Positions 1-8,016 of a DNA stretch of 64,000 nt are shown here, piece by piece. A program made the translations under genes and the position numbers. The DNA is from Nakamurella sp. A5-74 (GTDB lineage: Bacteria > Actinomycetota > Actinomycetes > Mycobacteriales > Nakamurellaceae), in the NCBI RefSeq assembly GCF_040438885.1, contig NZ_CP159218.1:868001-932000 (forward strand), in the 5' to 3' direction. A model generated the notes under the pieces. That model saw only the letters and a program-made list of their open reading frames with translations. It did no database searches and had not been told where the DNA came from. The first letter of the stretch is position 1; the number at the start of each line of letters is the position of its first letter.

Positions 1-560
1 TACACGGTCACCCCCGACAGGAACAGTTGTCCGAACTTCCCGTCGCCGAGCGACTTCGGCACGAAGAACGGAGCCTCGTCGCTGCCGGTCCGCGTCATCC
101 CGTCCGCCTGCAAGGAGTCGATCACCTTCTGCATGTCCAACGAGGATCGCAGCCGGTAGATGGTCACCGGCGGTCCGTCGACCTGCGGGCGGATCTCGGT
201 GTCCACGTCCAGACCGTTCCAGGCCACCCCTTCGAGCATGGGGGTGTAGATCAACAGGTTCGATCCGAGCCCGGTGGCCATGAGCTTCGAGCTGAACTGT
301 TTCGCTTCGGCGGAGTTCGCGCCGGTCTCGCTGGTCACCCCACTGAGTCCCCAGCGCTGCTTGGACGTGGCGAGGTCGGACACCTCGGCGGAGCCGGCAA
401 CCGCCGGCACCAACGCCAGCGCTTCGGCGAGCCGGTCTGCGCCCGGTGAAGTCGCCGTCCCGTTGGTGGTGGCGGTCCCCGCGACCGTGCTGGTGCAGGC
501 GCTCAGCAGCACCACGAGCGCAGCGGTCACGGACGTCCACAGGTTCCGGCGGGTGCGCAT
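1..560 (-). CDS. Lipoprotein of unknown function, C-terminus cut off
   Basis: The reading frame starts at an ATG at 560 and runs off the left edge after 186 codons without a stop. The N-terminus MRTRRNLWTSVTAALVVLL is a basic, hydrophobic signal peptide ending in the lipobox LSAC, so the mature protein should be lipid-anchored at Cys outside the membrane. The linker after the Cys is rich in Thr, Ala and Gly. I recognise no catalytic motif in the visible part and assign no function. The gene is divergent from helR. Codon use and GC match the neighbours. Confidence 0.7.
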   Translation of the reverse strand, partial: MRTRRNLWTSVTAALVVLLSACTSTVAGTATTNGTATSPGADRLAEALALVPAVAGSAEVSDLATSKQRWGLSGVTSETGANSAEAKQFSSKLMATGLGSNLLIYTPMLEGVAWNGLDVDTEIRPQVDGPPVTIYRLRSSLDMQKVIDSLQADGMTRTGSDEAPFFVPKSLGDGKFGQLFLSGVTV

Positions 561-878
561 GCCCGCGATGGTAGGGCGGATCGACGCATCCCGGGCCCGG
601 TACGAGGACACCCGGCGGCGCTTCCCCGGCGCTTCCCCGGCGCGGTCCGCATCCGGTGCGGCGGTCGGGTCGGCACCGCCGCGCGCCTCGGGTAGGTTTG
701 ACCCCCCATCCTGCTGCGCTCGGCAACGGCCGCGGAATCGGATCCCACGGTCCGACGGGGACGGCTCGACAGGCACCGCCGCCCGTCGGACGGGGAGTGA
801 GGCAGCCACGCGGTTTCCTCACGGATCGGTCGACGCACGCGATGGCTCCTCTCCAGGAGCCGCAGCCCGAGGAGTCAG
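561..878. other. Intergenic region between divergent lipoprotein and helR genes
   Basis: No convincing gene lies in these 318 bases. There is an 11-bp tandem duplication of CGGCGCTTCCC-type sequence around 615-637. A separated inverted repeat, GTGAGG at 797-802 and CCTCAC at 817-822, lies 57 bases before the helR start. GAGGAG directly before position 879 is the helR ribosome binding site. Promoters for both genes must lie here, but I cannot assign clear -35 and -10 boxes. Confidence 0.4.
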
Positions 879-3317
879 ATGTCGAGCAGTACGGGTTCCA
901 GCAGGGCCGGCCACACCAGTTCCGATTCCACTTCCACGCACGGCCACAGCCCGGACGGCGCGACGAGCGACGCAGTGTCTCCTCCGGAGCAGCGCGACGC
1001 CCTGGAGCCGGAGCAGCGCGGCGCCCTGGAAGAAGAACAGGTCCACCTCGACACGATGTACGCCAGGCTCGCGGTGATGCGGGCGGACGCGGTCCGGCGC
1101 AAGGACGACGCCCGTTTCTCCTCCGACGGCACTCCCTCCGGGCGGTTCACCCGCGACGCGCTGCAGTACCGCTACGCGGAAGAGATCGCCACGCTCTCCG
1201 CCGCCGAATCGAAGCTGTGCTTCGGGCGGATCGACGACGAAGACGGCGAGCACCGGCACATCGGCCGGATGGGGATGACGGACGGTAGCCAGGAGCGCCG
1301 CCAGATCCTCATCGACTGGCGCGCGCCCTCGTCGGCGCCGTTCTACACGGCGACCGCGCTCACCCCGCAGGGGGTGGTGCGGCGGCGTCATCTGCAGACC
1401 CGCCGCAGCAAGGTGCTCTCGGTGGCAGACGAGTTCCTGCAGGCGTCGGATCTCGGCGATCCGCGAGACTCCCAGGATCTCGGATCGGCCGGCGACTCGG
1501 CGCTGCTGGAAGCGCTGAACGCGCCGCGGACCGGCCGCATGCACGACATCATCGCCACCATCCAGGGCGAACAGGACACCATCATCCGCTCCGACCGGGC
1601 GGGTGTGCTCGTCGTACAGGGTGGTCCCGGCACCGGTAAGACCGTCGTCGCCCTGCACCGGGCAGCCTTCCTGCTCTACACCCACCGGGACCGGCTCGGG
1701 GGCCACGGAGTGCTGGTGATCGGTCCGAACCGGACGTTCCTGGACTACATCGGTCAGGTGCTGCCCTCGCTCGGCGAATCGAGCGTGGTCCTGGCAACGC
1801 CCGGCACGCTCTTCCCCGGCGTGCAGGCGACGGCGGTGGACGACCCCGAGGTCGCCGAGGTGAAGGGCCGCGCGTCGATGGCAGGCGTCCTCGACAACGC
1901 CGTGCTGGACCGGCAGCGGATGCCGCGCAGGGCCAGGGTGATCGAGTACGACGGTGGCTCTCTCCGGCTGGAGCCCGGCATGCTCACCAAGGCGCAGCGT
2001 CGTGCCTGGGGTTCGCGGCTGCCGCACAACCGTGCGCGCCAGATCTTCCTGCGGTCCGTGCTCGACTCGCTGGCCAGGCAGATCGCCGGCCGACCCGGCG
2101 TCAAGCAGGCGCCGGAGGAAGAAAGCATCTCTCCCGCAACGGATGTTGCGTCGATCCGCAAGGATCTGCAGACCGATGATCGGATCGTCGCCGCGCTGTC
2201 GGAGCTGTGGCCGGCGCTGACCCCGCAGCAACTCGTCGGCGATCTGCTGTCGGATCCGCGTCGACTCGATTTCGCCGGGCCCACCATCTCGCGCCGGACC
2301 AGGCCGGCGATGATCCGGCCCGCCGGGTCGCCGTGGACGGTCGGGGACGTGGCGCTGCTGGACGAGGCAGCGGAACTTCTCGGTGAGATCGGCGTCGTCG
2401 ATCGAGCGTGGTCGCAGCACCGGGCCGAGGAGGTCGCCTATGCGCAGGAGGCGCTCGACGCCCTCGCCGATGCCGGTGCGGACCAGGAGGATTCCGGAAT
2501 CGGCTTCACCGTCGGCATGGTGAGCGCCGAGGATCTCGCGGACATGAACACCGAGGACCGGATCGGGGCGACGACCGCGGATCGGGCTGCCGGTGACCGT
2601 GAGTGGACGTACGGCCACGTCATCGTCGACGAGGCGCAGGAGCTGTCGCCGATGACCTGGCGGACGGTGATGCGCCGGTGTCCGGTCAAGTCGATGACGC
2701 TGGTGGGCGATGTCGCGCAGACCTCGAATCCGGCGGGCACCACTGACTGGGCTCGCGTGTTGCGGCCGCACGTCGCCGATCGCTGGCGGCTCTCCGAGCT
2801 GACCGTCAACTACCGCACGCCCGCGGAGATCATGGACGTGGCAGCTGGTGTGCTGCAACGGATCGACCCGCTGCAGTCGGTGCCCACCTCGGTCCGCGAG
2901 AGCGGTGTCCGCCCCTGGTCGCTGCAGGTCGAGGAGGCCGAACTGGGTGGCGCTGTCGCAGCATCGGTGGCGGCCGAGCTCGGCCGGTTGCCGGCCGGTC
3001 AGCTCGCCGTGCTGGTCCCGGAGGAGCGCCAGCGGGAGATCCTCGCCGCGGTGCGGGCACAGGTTCCGGCGGCGTCCGGTGAACCGGGTCCCGATCACCG
3101 GGTGACGGTGTTGACGGTCCGGGAGTCCAAGGGACTCGAGTTCGATGCGGTGGTGTTGGTGGAGCCGAGCCAGATCGTCGCGCGGTCACGACGCGGCGAG
3201 GCCGACCTGTACGTCGGGCTGACCCGGGCGACCCAGCGGCTCGCGGTGATCCACAGCCTGCCGTTGCCGGACGGTCTTTCGCTGGCGGCGATCACCGAGC
3301 AGCAGCGGCAGGAGTGA
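879..3317 (+). CDS. helR: HelD/HelR-like RNA polymerase recycling ATPase
   Basis: This 812-residue superfamily 1 ATPase resembles the UvrD/Rep-like HelD group. It has Walker A GGPGTGKT at residues 248-255, Walker B IVDEAQE at about 582-588 and a C-terminal helicase module with VNYRTP and VTVLTVRESKGLEFDAV. The N-terminal 130 residues contain a charged, probably coiled-coil stretch (EEEQVHLDTMYARLAVMRAD), as in the HelD arm that enters the polymerase secondary channel. Known family role: ATP-driven release of stalled RNA polymerase from DNA; actinobacterial HelR proteins also displace rifamycins. GAGGAG four bases before ATG supports the start. Rifamycin protection here is inference only. A general UvrD-type DNA helicase is less likely given the N-terminal arm. 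Confidence 0.85.
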   Translation: MSSSTGSSRAGHTSSDSTSTHGHSPDGATSDAVSPPEQRDALEPEQRGALEEEQVHLDTMYARLAVMRADAVRRKDDARFSSDGTPSGRFTRDALQYRYAEEIATLSAAESKLCFGRIDDEDGEHRHIGRMGMTDGSQERRQILIDWRAPSSAPFYTATALTPQGVVRRRHLQTRRSKVLSVADEFLQASDLGDPRDSQDLGSAGDSALLEALNAPRTGRMHDIIATIQGEQDTIIRSDRAGVLVVQGGPGTGKTVVALHRAAFLLYTHRDRLGGHGVLVIGPNRTFLDYIGQVLPSLGESSVVLATPGTLFPGVQATAVDDPEVAEVKGRASMAGVLDNAVLDRQRMPRRARVIEYDGGSLRLEPGMLTKAQRRAWGSRLPHNRARQIFLRSVLDSLARQIAGRPGVKQAPEEESISPATDVASIRKDLQTDDRIVAALSELWPALTPQQLVGDLLSDPRRLDFAGPTISRRTRPAMIRPAGSPWTVGDVALLDEAAELLGEIGVVDRAWSQHRAEEVAYAQEALDALADAGADQEDSGIGFTVGMVSAEDLADMNTEDRIGATTADRAAGDREWTYGHVIVDEAQELSPMTWRTVMRRCPVKSMTLVGDVAQTSNPAGTTDWARVLRPHVADRWRLSELTVNYRTPAEIMDVAAGVLQRIDPLQSVPTSVRESGVRPWSLQVEEAELGGAVAASVAAELGRLPAGQLAVLVPEERQREILAAVRAQVPAASGEPGPDHRVTVLTVRESKGLEFDAVVLVEPSQIVARSRRGEADLYVGLTRATQRLAVIHSLPLPDGLSLAAITEQQRQE

Positions 3318-3380
3318 CGAAAATCGACGCGATGACGGAGGTGAGAAACGGCTGCGCTGTGCGCAGTGGAGGAATGGTCC

Positions 3381-4139
3381 GTGGCGGATAGACTCCGAAG
3401 CGTGTCGACCAGCCGAGGACGAGAGCTCAAACCGGTGCGCAACCTGCACCTGCAACTGGCCGACAGCCTGCGGGACCGGCTGCGGGACGGTGAGTGGCGG
3501 GCTGGGGATCGGCTGCCGACCGAGGCGCAGCTCTCCACCGAGTACGGGGTCTCCCGGAGCACCGTTCGGGGCGCGTTGCAGCTGCTGGAGAACCAGGGTC
3601 GCACCAGGACCCGGCACGGGCTGGGAACCTTCGTCGCGGCCTTCGGTGGCGAGATCAAGACCTCGTTGCAGGAACTGCAGTCGATGTCGGACATCATCCG
3701 CTCACACGGTTTCGAGCCGCAGATGCAGTACCACCGGGCCTCGGTCCGGACGGCGAGCGAGGAGGAGATCGATCGGCTGCACCTGGCACCCGGCGCCGAG
3801 GTGTTCGCTACCGAGCGGGCCGTGCTCGCCGACGGCGAGATGGTCGCCTTCTCCTACGACACGATCCAGACGTCGCTGTTGGGCGACGACTTCGATCCCG
3901 ACGCAGTGTCCGGCTCCCTGTTCGATCTGTTGCGGATCAACGGTGTCATCCCGACCACCGCGATTGCGGAACTGCACGCAGTGGTGGATCCGACGATCGG
4001 CTGGGGCGAGCGGGCGCCGGACGGGCTCTACCTGCTGCTCGACCAGATCCACTACACGGACAGCGGTGTGGGGACTCTCGCCTCCAAGACCTACTTCGCC
4101 GAGGGCCGCTTCCAATTCTCCGTGCGACGCGTGCGCTGA
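3381..4139 (+). CDS. GntR-family regulator, HutC/UTRA subfamily
   Basis: The protein has about 252 residues. The N-terminal winged helix carries RLPTEAQLSTEYGVSRSTVR, the classic GntR helix-turn-helix, followed by the wing RTRHGLGTFVA. The rest is a UTRA-type ligand domain (MSDIIRSHGFEPQ, LRINGVIPTTAIAE). I chose GTG at 3381 because GGAGGA lies eight bases upstream; the frame is open from 3366. UTRA regulators usually sense small sugar phosphates or related metabolites. The gene is convergent with the aldolase-dehydrogenase gene and is the nearest regulator to the mtnA/mtnK locus, so it is a candidate regulator of that island. No copy of the GTTGTCWGACAAC palindrome is seen before its own start. 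Confidence 0.85.
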   Translation: MADRLRSVSTSRGRELKPVRNLHLQLADSLRDRLRDGEWRAGDRLPTEAQLSTEYGVSRSTVRGALQLLENQGRTRTRHGLGTFVAAFGGEIKTSLQELQSMSDIIRSHGFEPQMQYHRASVRTASEEEIDRLHLAPGAEVFATERAVLADGEMVAFSYDTIQTSLLGDDFDPDAVSGSLFDLLRINGVIPTTAIAELHAVVDPTIGWGERAPDGLYLLLDQIHYTDSGVGTLASKTYFAEGRFQFSVRRVR

Positions 4140-4220
4140 AGCCGGTCAGGCGCCAGGTGGCGCACGCAGCTGCCGGCAGGTGGCGGAAACGTGTCGAGCT
4201 CGTCCGAGCCGGCGCCGCGG

Positions 4221-4338
4221 TTGTCGCTGGTGTCAAGGGTTGTTGCTGGCTTCAGGGACGTCCTTCTCGCCAGCAGCTGCACTCGTCACCAGCGACAAGG
4301 ACTGGGGCGGCCGGCAGCTGCACTCGTCACCAGCGACA
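4221..4338. repeat. Direct and inverted repeats downstream of the GntR and aldolase genes
   Basis: A 25-bp sequence occurs twice as a perfect direct repeat, at 4273-4297 and 4314-4338. The 12-mer TTGTCGCTGGTG at 4221-4232 is the exact reverse complement of 4287-4298 within the first copy, so the region can fold as a stem-loop. It sits between the stops of two convergent genes. It may act as a bidirectional terminator or be an extragenic repeat family; no transposase is present. Confidence 0.55.
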
Positions 4339-4358
4339 CACCGGAGCAGAGCACCGGC

Positions 4359-6374
4359 TCAGACGACGCGGTCGCTGCCCCCGTCGATCGGCACCTGGGC
4401 GCCGGTGGTCGCACTGAACTCGTCCGAGCACAACCGCACCACTGCTGCGGCCACCAGTGGGCTGGAGACCTCGGTGCGCAACAGGTTGCGGCGCTTGTAC
4501 TCCTGCACAGTCATCCCGTATCGATTCGCCCGCTCCGCGAGCAGTTCCGGGTTCCACAGACCGGTGTCGAAGACGGCGTCCGGATGCACCAGGTTGACCC
4601 GGATACCGTCGGGCGCCCACTCCAGGGCAGCCACCCGGGACAGCTGCGTCAGCGCCGCCTTCGAGGCTGAGTAGGCTGCCGCACCGGGGCCGGGAGCCGG
4701 GACGTTCTTGCTGGCGATCACGGCCACCCGGCCACCCACCGGAGACGCGGCGAGCAGCGGATGCACCGACCGGTACAGGGTGGCGACGGAATCGACGTTC
4801 ACGGCCATGGTCTTGCGCCAGGCGCTCTCGTCGAGCTCGGCGATCGGTGCCGACGCGGCGAACACGCCGGCGCTGACCACCACGATGTCCAGTCCGCCGA
4901 ATGCCTCGATGCCGGTGGCGATCGCGGCGTCGACGGCGGCCGCGTCGGTGACGTCGACGCTGACCCCGCACCAGGCCGGACCGGAGAACGACTCGTTGAC
5001 TCCAGGCGACAGGTCCAGTCCGATGACGGCAGCACCAGCCGCGAGAAGAGCTGCAGCACAGGCCTTTCCGATACCGGATGCAGCGCCGGTGACCAGGGCG
5101 ACCTGGCCGGCGAACATCGGCGGTGAGCCGGCCCGGCGCAGCTTCGCCTGCTCCAGATCCCAGTACTCCACGTCGAACAGCGGTGCTTCCGGCAACGCCT
5201 GGTAGCCGCCCAGCAGCTCGCCGCGGCCGATGATGTCGATGGTGTGGTGGTAGATGTCCGCAGAGATCGCGGCGTCCTTGGCCGTGCGGCCGGCGGTGAG
5301 CATTCCGACCCGCGGATCCAGCAATACCCGTGGGGCGGGGTCGAGGGCGGTGACGGCCTCCGGCTCGCGACCGGCCGCCGTTGCTGCGGCGCGACGGCGC
5401 TCGACGTTGCGCTGTACGTAGTCGTCGTAGGCGGCGGTGTACTCGGCGATGGCCCCGACCAGCGCGCCGTCGCCACCGTCACCGATGACGGGTACCCGTT
5501 TGGTGCGGATGATGTGATCCGGGGTGGCAGGGCCCCGCGTTGCGACGGCGGAAAGATCTTCGCGGGCAACGAATCCGGCGACGACCGGCGAGCTGTCCCG
5601 GCGCACGACGAGCGGGACACCGGCGGCATCGCTGAGTGCCCGGCGGATCGCCACCAACTCCGTCACTCCGACGGCGGGCAGCGCGGCGACCGCGGGTTCC
5701 GGAAGCGCTGCGTGCTCGGCGAGGTACTGCTGGGCCCGGTCGATCAGCGCGATGTGCCGCTCGTAGGCCTGCTGCGTGTCGGCACCGACGGTGAACAACC
5801 CGTGGTTCATCAGGACCAGGCCGACGGTGCCCGGGTGCGCGTGCCGGGGCCACAGGGTTGCGACGGATGCTGCCAGGTCGAAGCCGGGCATCGCATACGG
5901 GACGACGACGAGTTCGTCGCCGAAGACCCGACGGACCACGTCCTCGCCGTCGGCCAGGTTGGTCAACGTGACGATCGCGTCGGCATGGCTGTGCTGGACA
6001 GCGGGGAAGGGCAGCAGGGCGTGCAGCAGCGCCTCGACCGAAGGATCCGGTGCTGAGGCGTCCAGCCGGGCGCACCGCAATTCGTTGACCATCTGCGGAT
6101 CCGTCATCCGCTCCAGCTGGAGCAGCTCGCGGAGGCGGGAGATTCGCAGCGGCACAAAGCCTGCGGCGGGGATGCTCGCCAGGTCGTAGCCGGAGCCCTT
6201 GACGTGCAGGACCTCGATCTCAACGCCGGTGACGTCCAGAGCAGCGGTCTTGACCGACGTGTTTCCGCCACCGTGCAGGACCAGCAGGTCGTCGCTGCCG
6301 AGCAACCGCGACCCGTAGGCGCACTGCTCGAGCGGATCGGTGGGGGCTTCGACGGTGTTCCAGCGGCTCTGCAT
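4359..6374 (-). CDS. Class II aldolase / short-chain dehydrogenase fusion
   Basis: The 671-residue protein fuses two enzymes. The N-terminal class II (zinc) aldolase domain has HGGGNTS at 34-40, Glu114, the metal pair His128/His130 (HSHAD) and His191 (NHGLF). From about residue 420 a Rossmann short-chain dehydrogenase has TGAASGIG at 429-436, Ser555 and YSASK with Tyr568/Lys572. This is the architecture annotated as rhamnulose-1-phosphate aldolase/dehydrogenase (YuxG/RhaD-like), which yields DHAP plus an aldehyde and then acts on the aldehyde. No rhamnose isomerase or kinase is nearby; mtnK and mtnA are. I therefore infer cleavage of 5-methylthioribulose-1-phosphate or 5-deoxyribulose-1-phosphate. 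AAGGG precedes ATG 6374, and a palindromic operator lies 24 bases upstream. Confidence 0.85.
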   Translation of the reverse strand: MQSRWNTVEAPTDPLEQCAYGSRLLGSDDLLVLHGGGNTSVKTAALDVTGVEIEVLHVKGSGYDLASIPAAGFVPLRISRLRELLQLERMTDPQMVNELRCARLDASAPDPSVEALLHALLPFPAVQHSHADAIVTLTNLADGEDVVRRVFGDELVVVPYAMPGFDLAASVATLWPRHAHPGTVGLVLMNHGLFTVGADTQQAYERHIALIDRAQQYLAEHAALPEPAVAALPAVGVTELVAIRRALSDAAGVPLVVRRDSSPVVAGFVAREDLSAVATRGPATPDHIIRTKRVPVIGDGGDGALVGAIAEYTAAYDDYVQRNVERRRAAATAAGREPEAVTALDPAPRVLLDPRVGMLTAGRTAKDAAISADIYHHTIDIIGRGELLGGYQALPEAPLFDVEYWDLEQAKLRRAGSPPMFAGQVALVTGAASGIGKACAAALLAAGAAVIGLDLSPGVNESFSGPAWCGVSVDVTDAAAVDAAIATGIEAFGGLDIVVVSAGVFAASAPIAELDESAWRKTMAVNVDSVATLYRSVHPLLAASPVGGRVAVIASKNVPAPGPGAAAYSASKAALTQLSRVAALEWAPDGIRVNLVHPDAVFDTGLWNPELLAERANRYGMTVQEYKRRNLLRTEVSSPLVAAAVVRLCSDEFSATTGAQVPIDGGSDRVV

Positions 6375-6397
6375 GGTGCCCTTCAGATGGGTGATCG

Positions 6398-6410
6398 GTT
6401 GTCTGACAAC
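6398..6410. promoter_or_regulatory. Palindromic operator GTTGTCTGACAAC before the aldolase fusion gene
   Basis: The site is a perfect inverted repeat GTTGTC-T-GACAAC, extended to 15 bases (GGTTGTCTGACAACC, 6397-6411). It lies 24 bases upstream of the ATG at 6374. The same 13-mer with central A occurs at 13553 before mtnA. The core fits GntR-type operators (TNGTNNNACNA). Binding by the nearby GntR protein is inferred. Confidence 0.7.
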
Positions 6411-6440
6411 CTACGGGACGCGTTTCCGGACGGTCAACGC

Positions 6441-6520
6441 CGGCGGGTGATGGATACGGCGGGTGATGAACACGGCGGGTGATGGACACGGCGGGTGATG
6501 AATACGGCGGCTGATGAATA
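6441..6520. repeat. Five tandem copies of a 16-bp unit
   Basis: The unit CGGCGGGTGATGRAYA repeats five times at 6441-6456, 6457-6472, 6473-6488, 6489-6504 and 6505-6520, with changes only at a few purine/pyrimidine positions and one G-to-C in the last copy. A decayed sixth start (CGGTGGAGCGATG) runs into the KTSC gene start. Sixteen is not a multiple of three, so the array is not coding. It separates two divergent genes. Confidence 0.85.
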
Positions 6521-6530
6521 CGGTGGAGCG

Positions 6531-6776
6531 ATGCAACGACAACCGGTGCAATCACGGATGATCGCCTCGATCGGTCATGACGCCGCCACGAACGTGCTGG
6601 AGCTGGAGTTCGTCAGCGGCGAGCTCTACCGCTACTACGCCGTCCCCGCCTCGGTCGCGGCAGCGCTGGTCGGCTCGGACCGTATCGGCGCGTTCGTCAC
6701 GGCCGAGATCAAGCCGCGGTACCGCTGCGAACAGGTGGGCGACGACCTGCCCCGCGGCGGAGTTCGCCGCCGCTGA
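6531..6776 (+). CDS. KTSC domain small protein
   Basis: This 81-residue protein matches the KTSC fold: it begins MQRQPVQSRMIASIGHDAAT, continues LELEFVSGELYRYYAVPASV and ends IKPRYRCEQV. KTSC domains occur alone in many bacteria and fused to some lysyl-tRNA synthetases; their molecular role is unclear. I prefer ATG 6531, which gives the normal KTSC N-terminus; in-frame ATGs at 6495 and 6498 would start inside the tandem repeat array. It is divergent from the aldolase gene and convergent with mtnK, so membership in the sugar island is doubtful. Confidence 0.75.
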   Translation: MQRQPVQSRMIASIGHDAATNVLELEFVSGELYRYYAVPASVAAALVGSDRIGAFVTAEIKPRYRCEQVGDDLPRGGVRRR

Positions 6777-6783
6777 GCCGCGG

Positions 6784-8016
6784 TCACTCCGAGAAGGACA
6801 GCGCATCATCCGGGAGGCCCCCGTCGACCAGCAGCGAGCGGGTCAGCCGCAGGACCGCCGTGGCGGCGACCACGTACTGCTGGGTCGGCAGCGACTCGAG
6901 GTCGGTGACCTTCGCGAGTCCGATCACCCGGCGGGACATCTCGCAGCCGGCGAACGCCTGGGTGTCGGCGTGGATGTCGGCCAACCAGCCGTCCACGAAG
7001 TCGTCGGAGAACTTCGACGGCCGCGCGCGATCGGCGAACAGAGCGTGGAACCGGTCGGCGAACGCCGACCAGGCAGTCCCGACGTCCGTCAGCAACGCTG
7101 CAGCCCGAGCTGTGTCGCCCCGCACCTGGGCGCGGACAGCGGCGATCAGCAGATTCGCCTGCAGCAGACCGAGATCGAAGCCGATCGGACCGTAGAAGGA
7201 GAACTCGGGATCGAACGTCTTCACCGACCACTGCGGATCCCCGCCCGCGTCGGCAGCCCGACGGACGAAGACGCTGCCACTGTGCAGATCCCCGTGCAGC
7301 AGGGCCTCCTGGACCGTCAGGAACCGCCGCTTGGCGCGCATCGCCGCGCCGACCCACGCGGGGTCGGCCTGCAGTTCGTCGACCAGCTCCTGGACCCGGG
7401 GATCACCCACCGAGTTGCGGTCGGCGCCCAGGAACGGCTCGGTGAAGATCACGTCCTCGGTGAGCTCGCACAGCTCGCTGTTGACCGCGGCAGCAGCCGC
7501 CAGCCGGAACGGCTCCGGGTCCATCGCCAGGAAGGACGTGCCGTAACAGACGTCGGCGACGTGACGGCCGAGGACGGCGGCAACCCCATTGTCACCGGAG
7601 CCGATGTCGTTGCCCTCGTTGAGATGTGCGCGGAGCACGGTGTGATCGGTCAGGTCCTCCAGGGCCAACACGAACCAGTCCGGGTCGTAGTACGTGACCG
7701 AACAGACCCGGTCCGACAGGGCGGCATGGATGCGGATGGCGTGCGCCTCGCGCGCTGCACGCTCCTCGGTCATCGGCCAGCTCGGACCGATCAGTCGCAC
7801 ATAGGGCAACGCCTGCTTGAGGACGAGGTTCCGACCATCGCGGCCCCGACAGATGAAGACCTGGTTGAGGTTCCCGTCACCGACCTCGGCGACCTGCAGC
7901 CCGGCCACTTCGATCTGCGCCGCCAGCTCCGGTCGAGCGGCCAGGTACTCGGGGATGGAGGCCACGGTCAGCGTCCGGCCGGACACGGCGGCCACCGGGG
8001 CACCGGCGCCACTCAT
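6784..8016 (-). CDS. mtnK: S-methyl-5-thioribose kinase-like enzyme
   Basis: The 410-residue protein is an aminoglycoside-phosphotransferase-fold kinase of the MtnK type. It has the G-loop DGNLNQVF at 47-54, ATP-site VLKQALPYVR with Lys67, the catalytic loop HGDLHSGS at 241-248, and DPEFSFYGPIGFDLG from 269 for metal binding. Known reaction: ATP-dependent phosphorylation of 5-methylthioribose at C1; close relatives act on 5-deoxyribose. The start overlaps the permease stop (ATGA), so it is translationally coupled as the last gene of the mtnA operon. Kinase plus importer suggests use of an external sugar. Whether the substrate is methylthioribose or 5-deoxyribose cannot be read from sequence alone. 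Confidence 0.85.
   Translation of the reverse strand: MSGAGAPVAAVSGRTLTVASIPEYLAARPELAAQIEVAGLQVAEVGDGNLNQVFICRGRDGRNLVLKQALPYVRLIGPSWPMTEERAAREAHAIRIHAALSDRVCSVTYYDPDWFVLALEDLTDHTVLRAHLNEGNDIGSGDNGVAAVLGRHVADVCYGTSFLAMDPEPFRLAAAAAVNSELCELTEDVIFTEPFLGADRNSVGDPRVQELVDELQADPAWVGAAMRAKRRFLTVQEALLHGDLHSGSVFVRRAADAGGDPQWSVKTFDPEFSFYGPIGFDLGLLQANLLIAAVRAQVRGDTARAAALLTDVGTAWSAFADRFHALFADRARPSKFSDDFVDGWLADIHADTQAFAGCEMSRRVIGLAKVTDLESLPTQQYVVAATAVLRLTRSLLVDGGLPDDALSFSE

Noticed and set aside
797-822. Rifamycin-associated element upstream of helR
   Set aside because: The inverted repeat GTGAGG/CCTCAC is only loosely similar and has a different spacing from the described element.
819-3098. Long open frame opposite helR (759 residues)
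   Set aside because: It is antisense to a well-conserved ATPase, has Arg/Gly/His-rich composition and no recognisable domain; such shadows are common in high-GC DNA.
6441-6520. Tandem 16-bp units as a CRISPR array
   Set aside because: Units are directly adjacent with no spacers and no cas genes are in the window.
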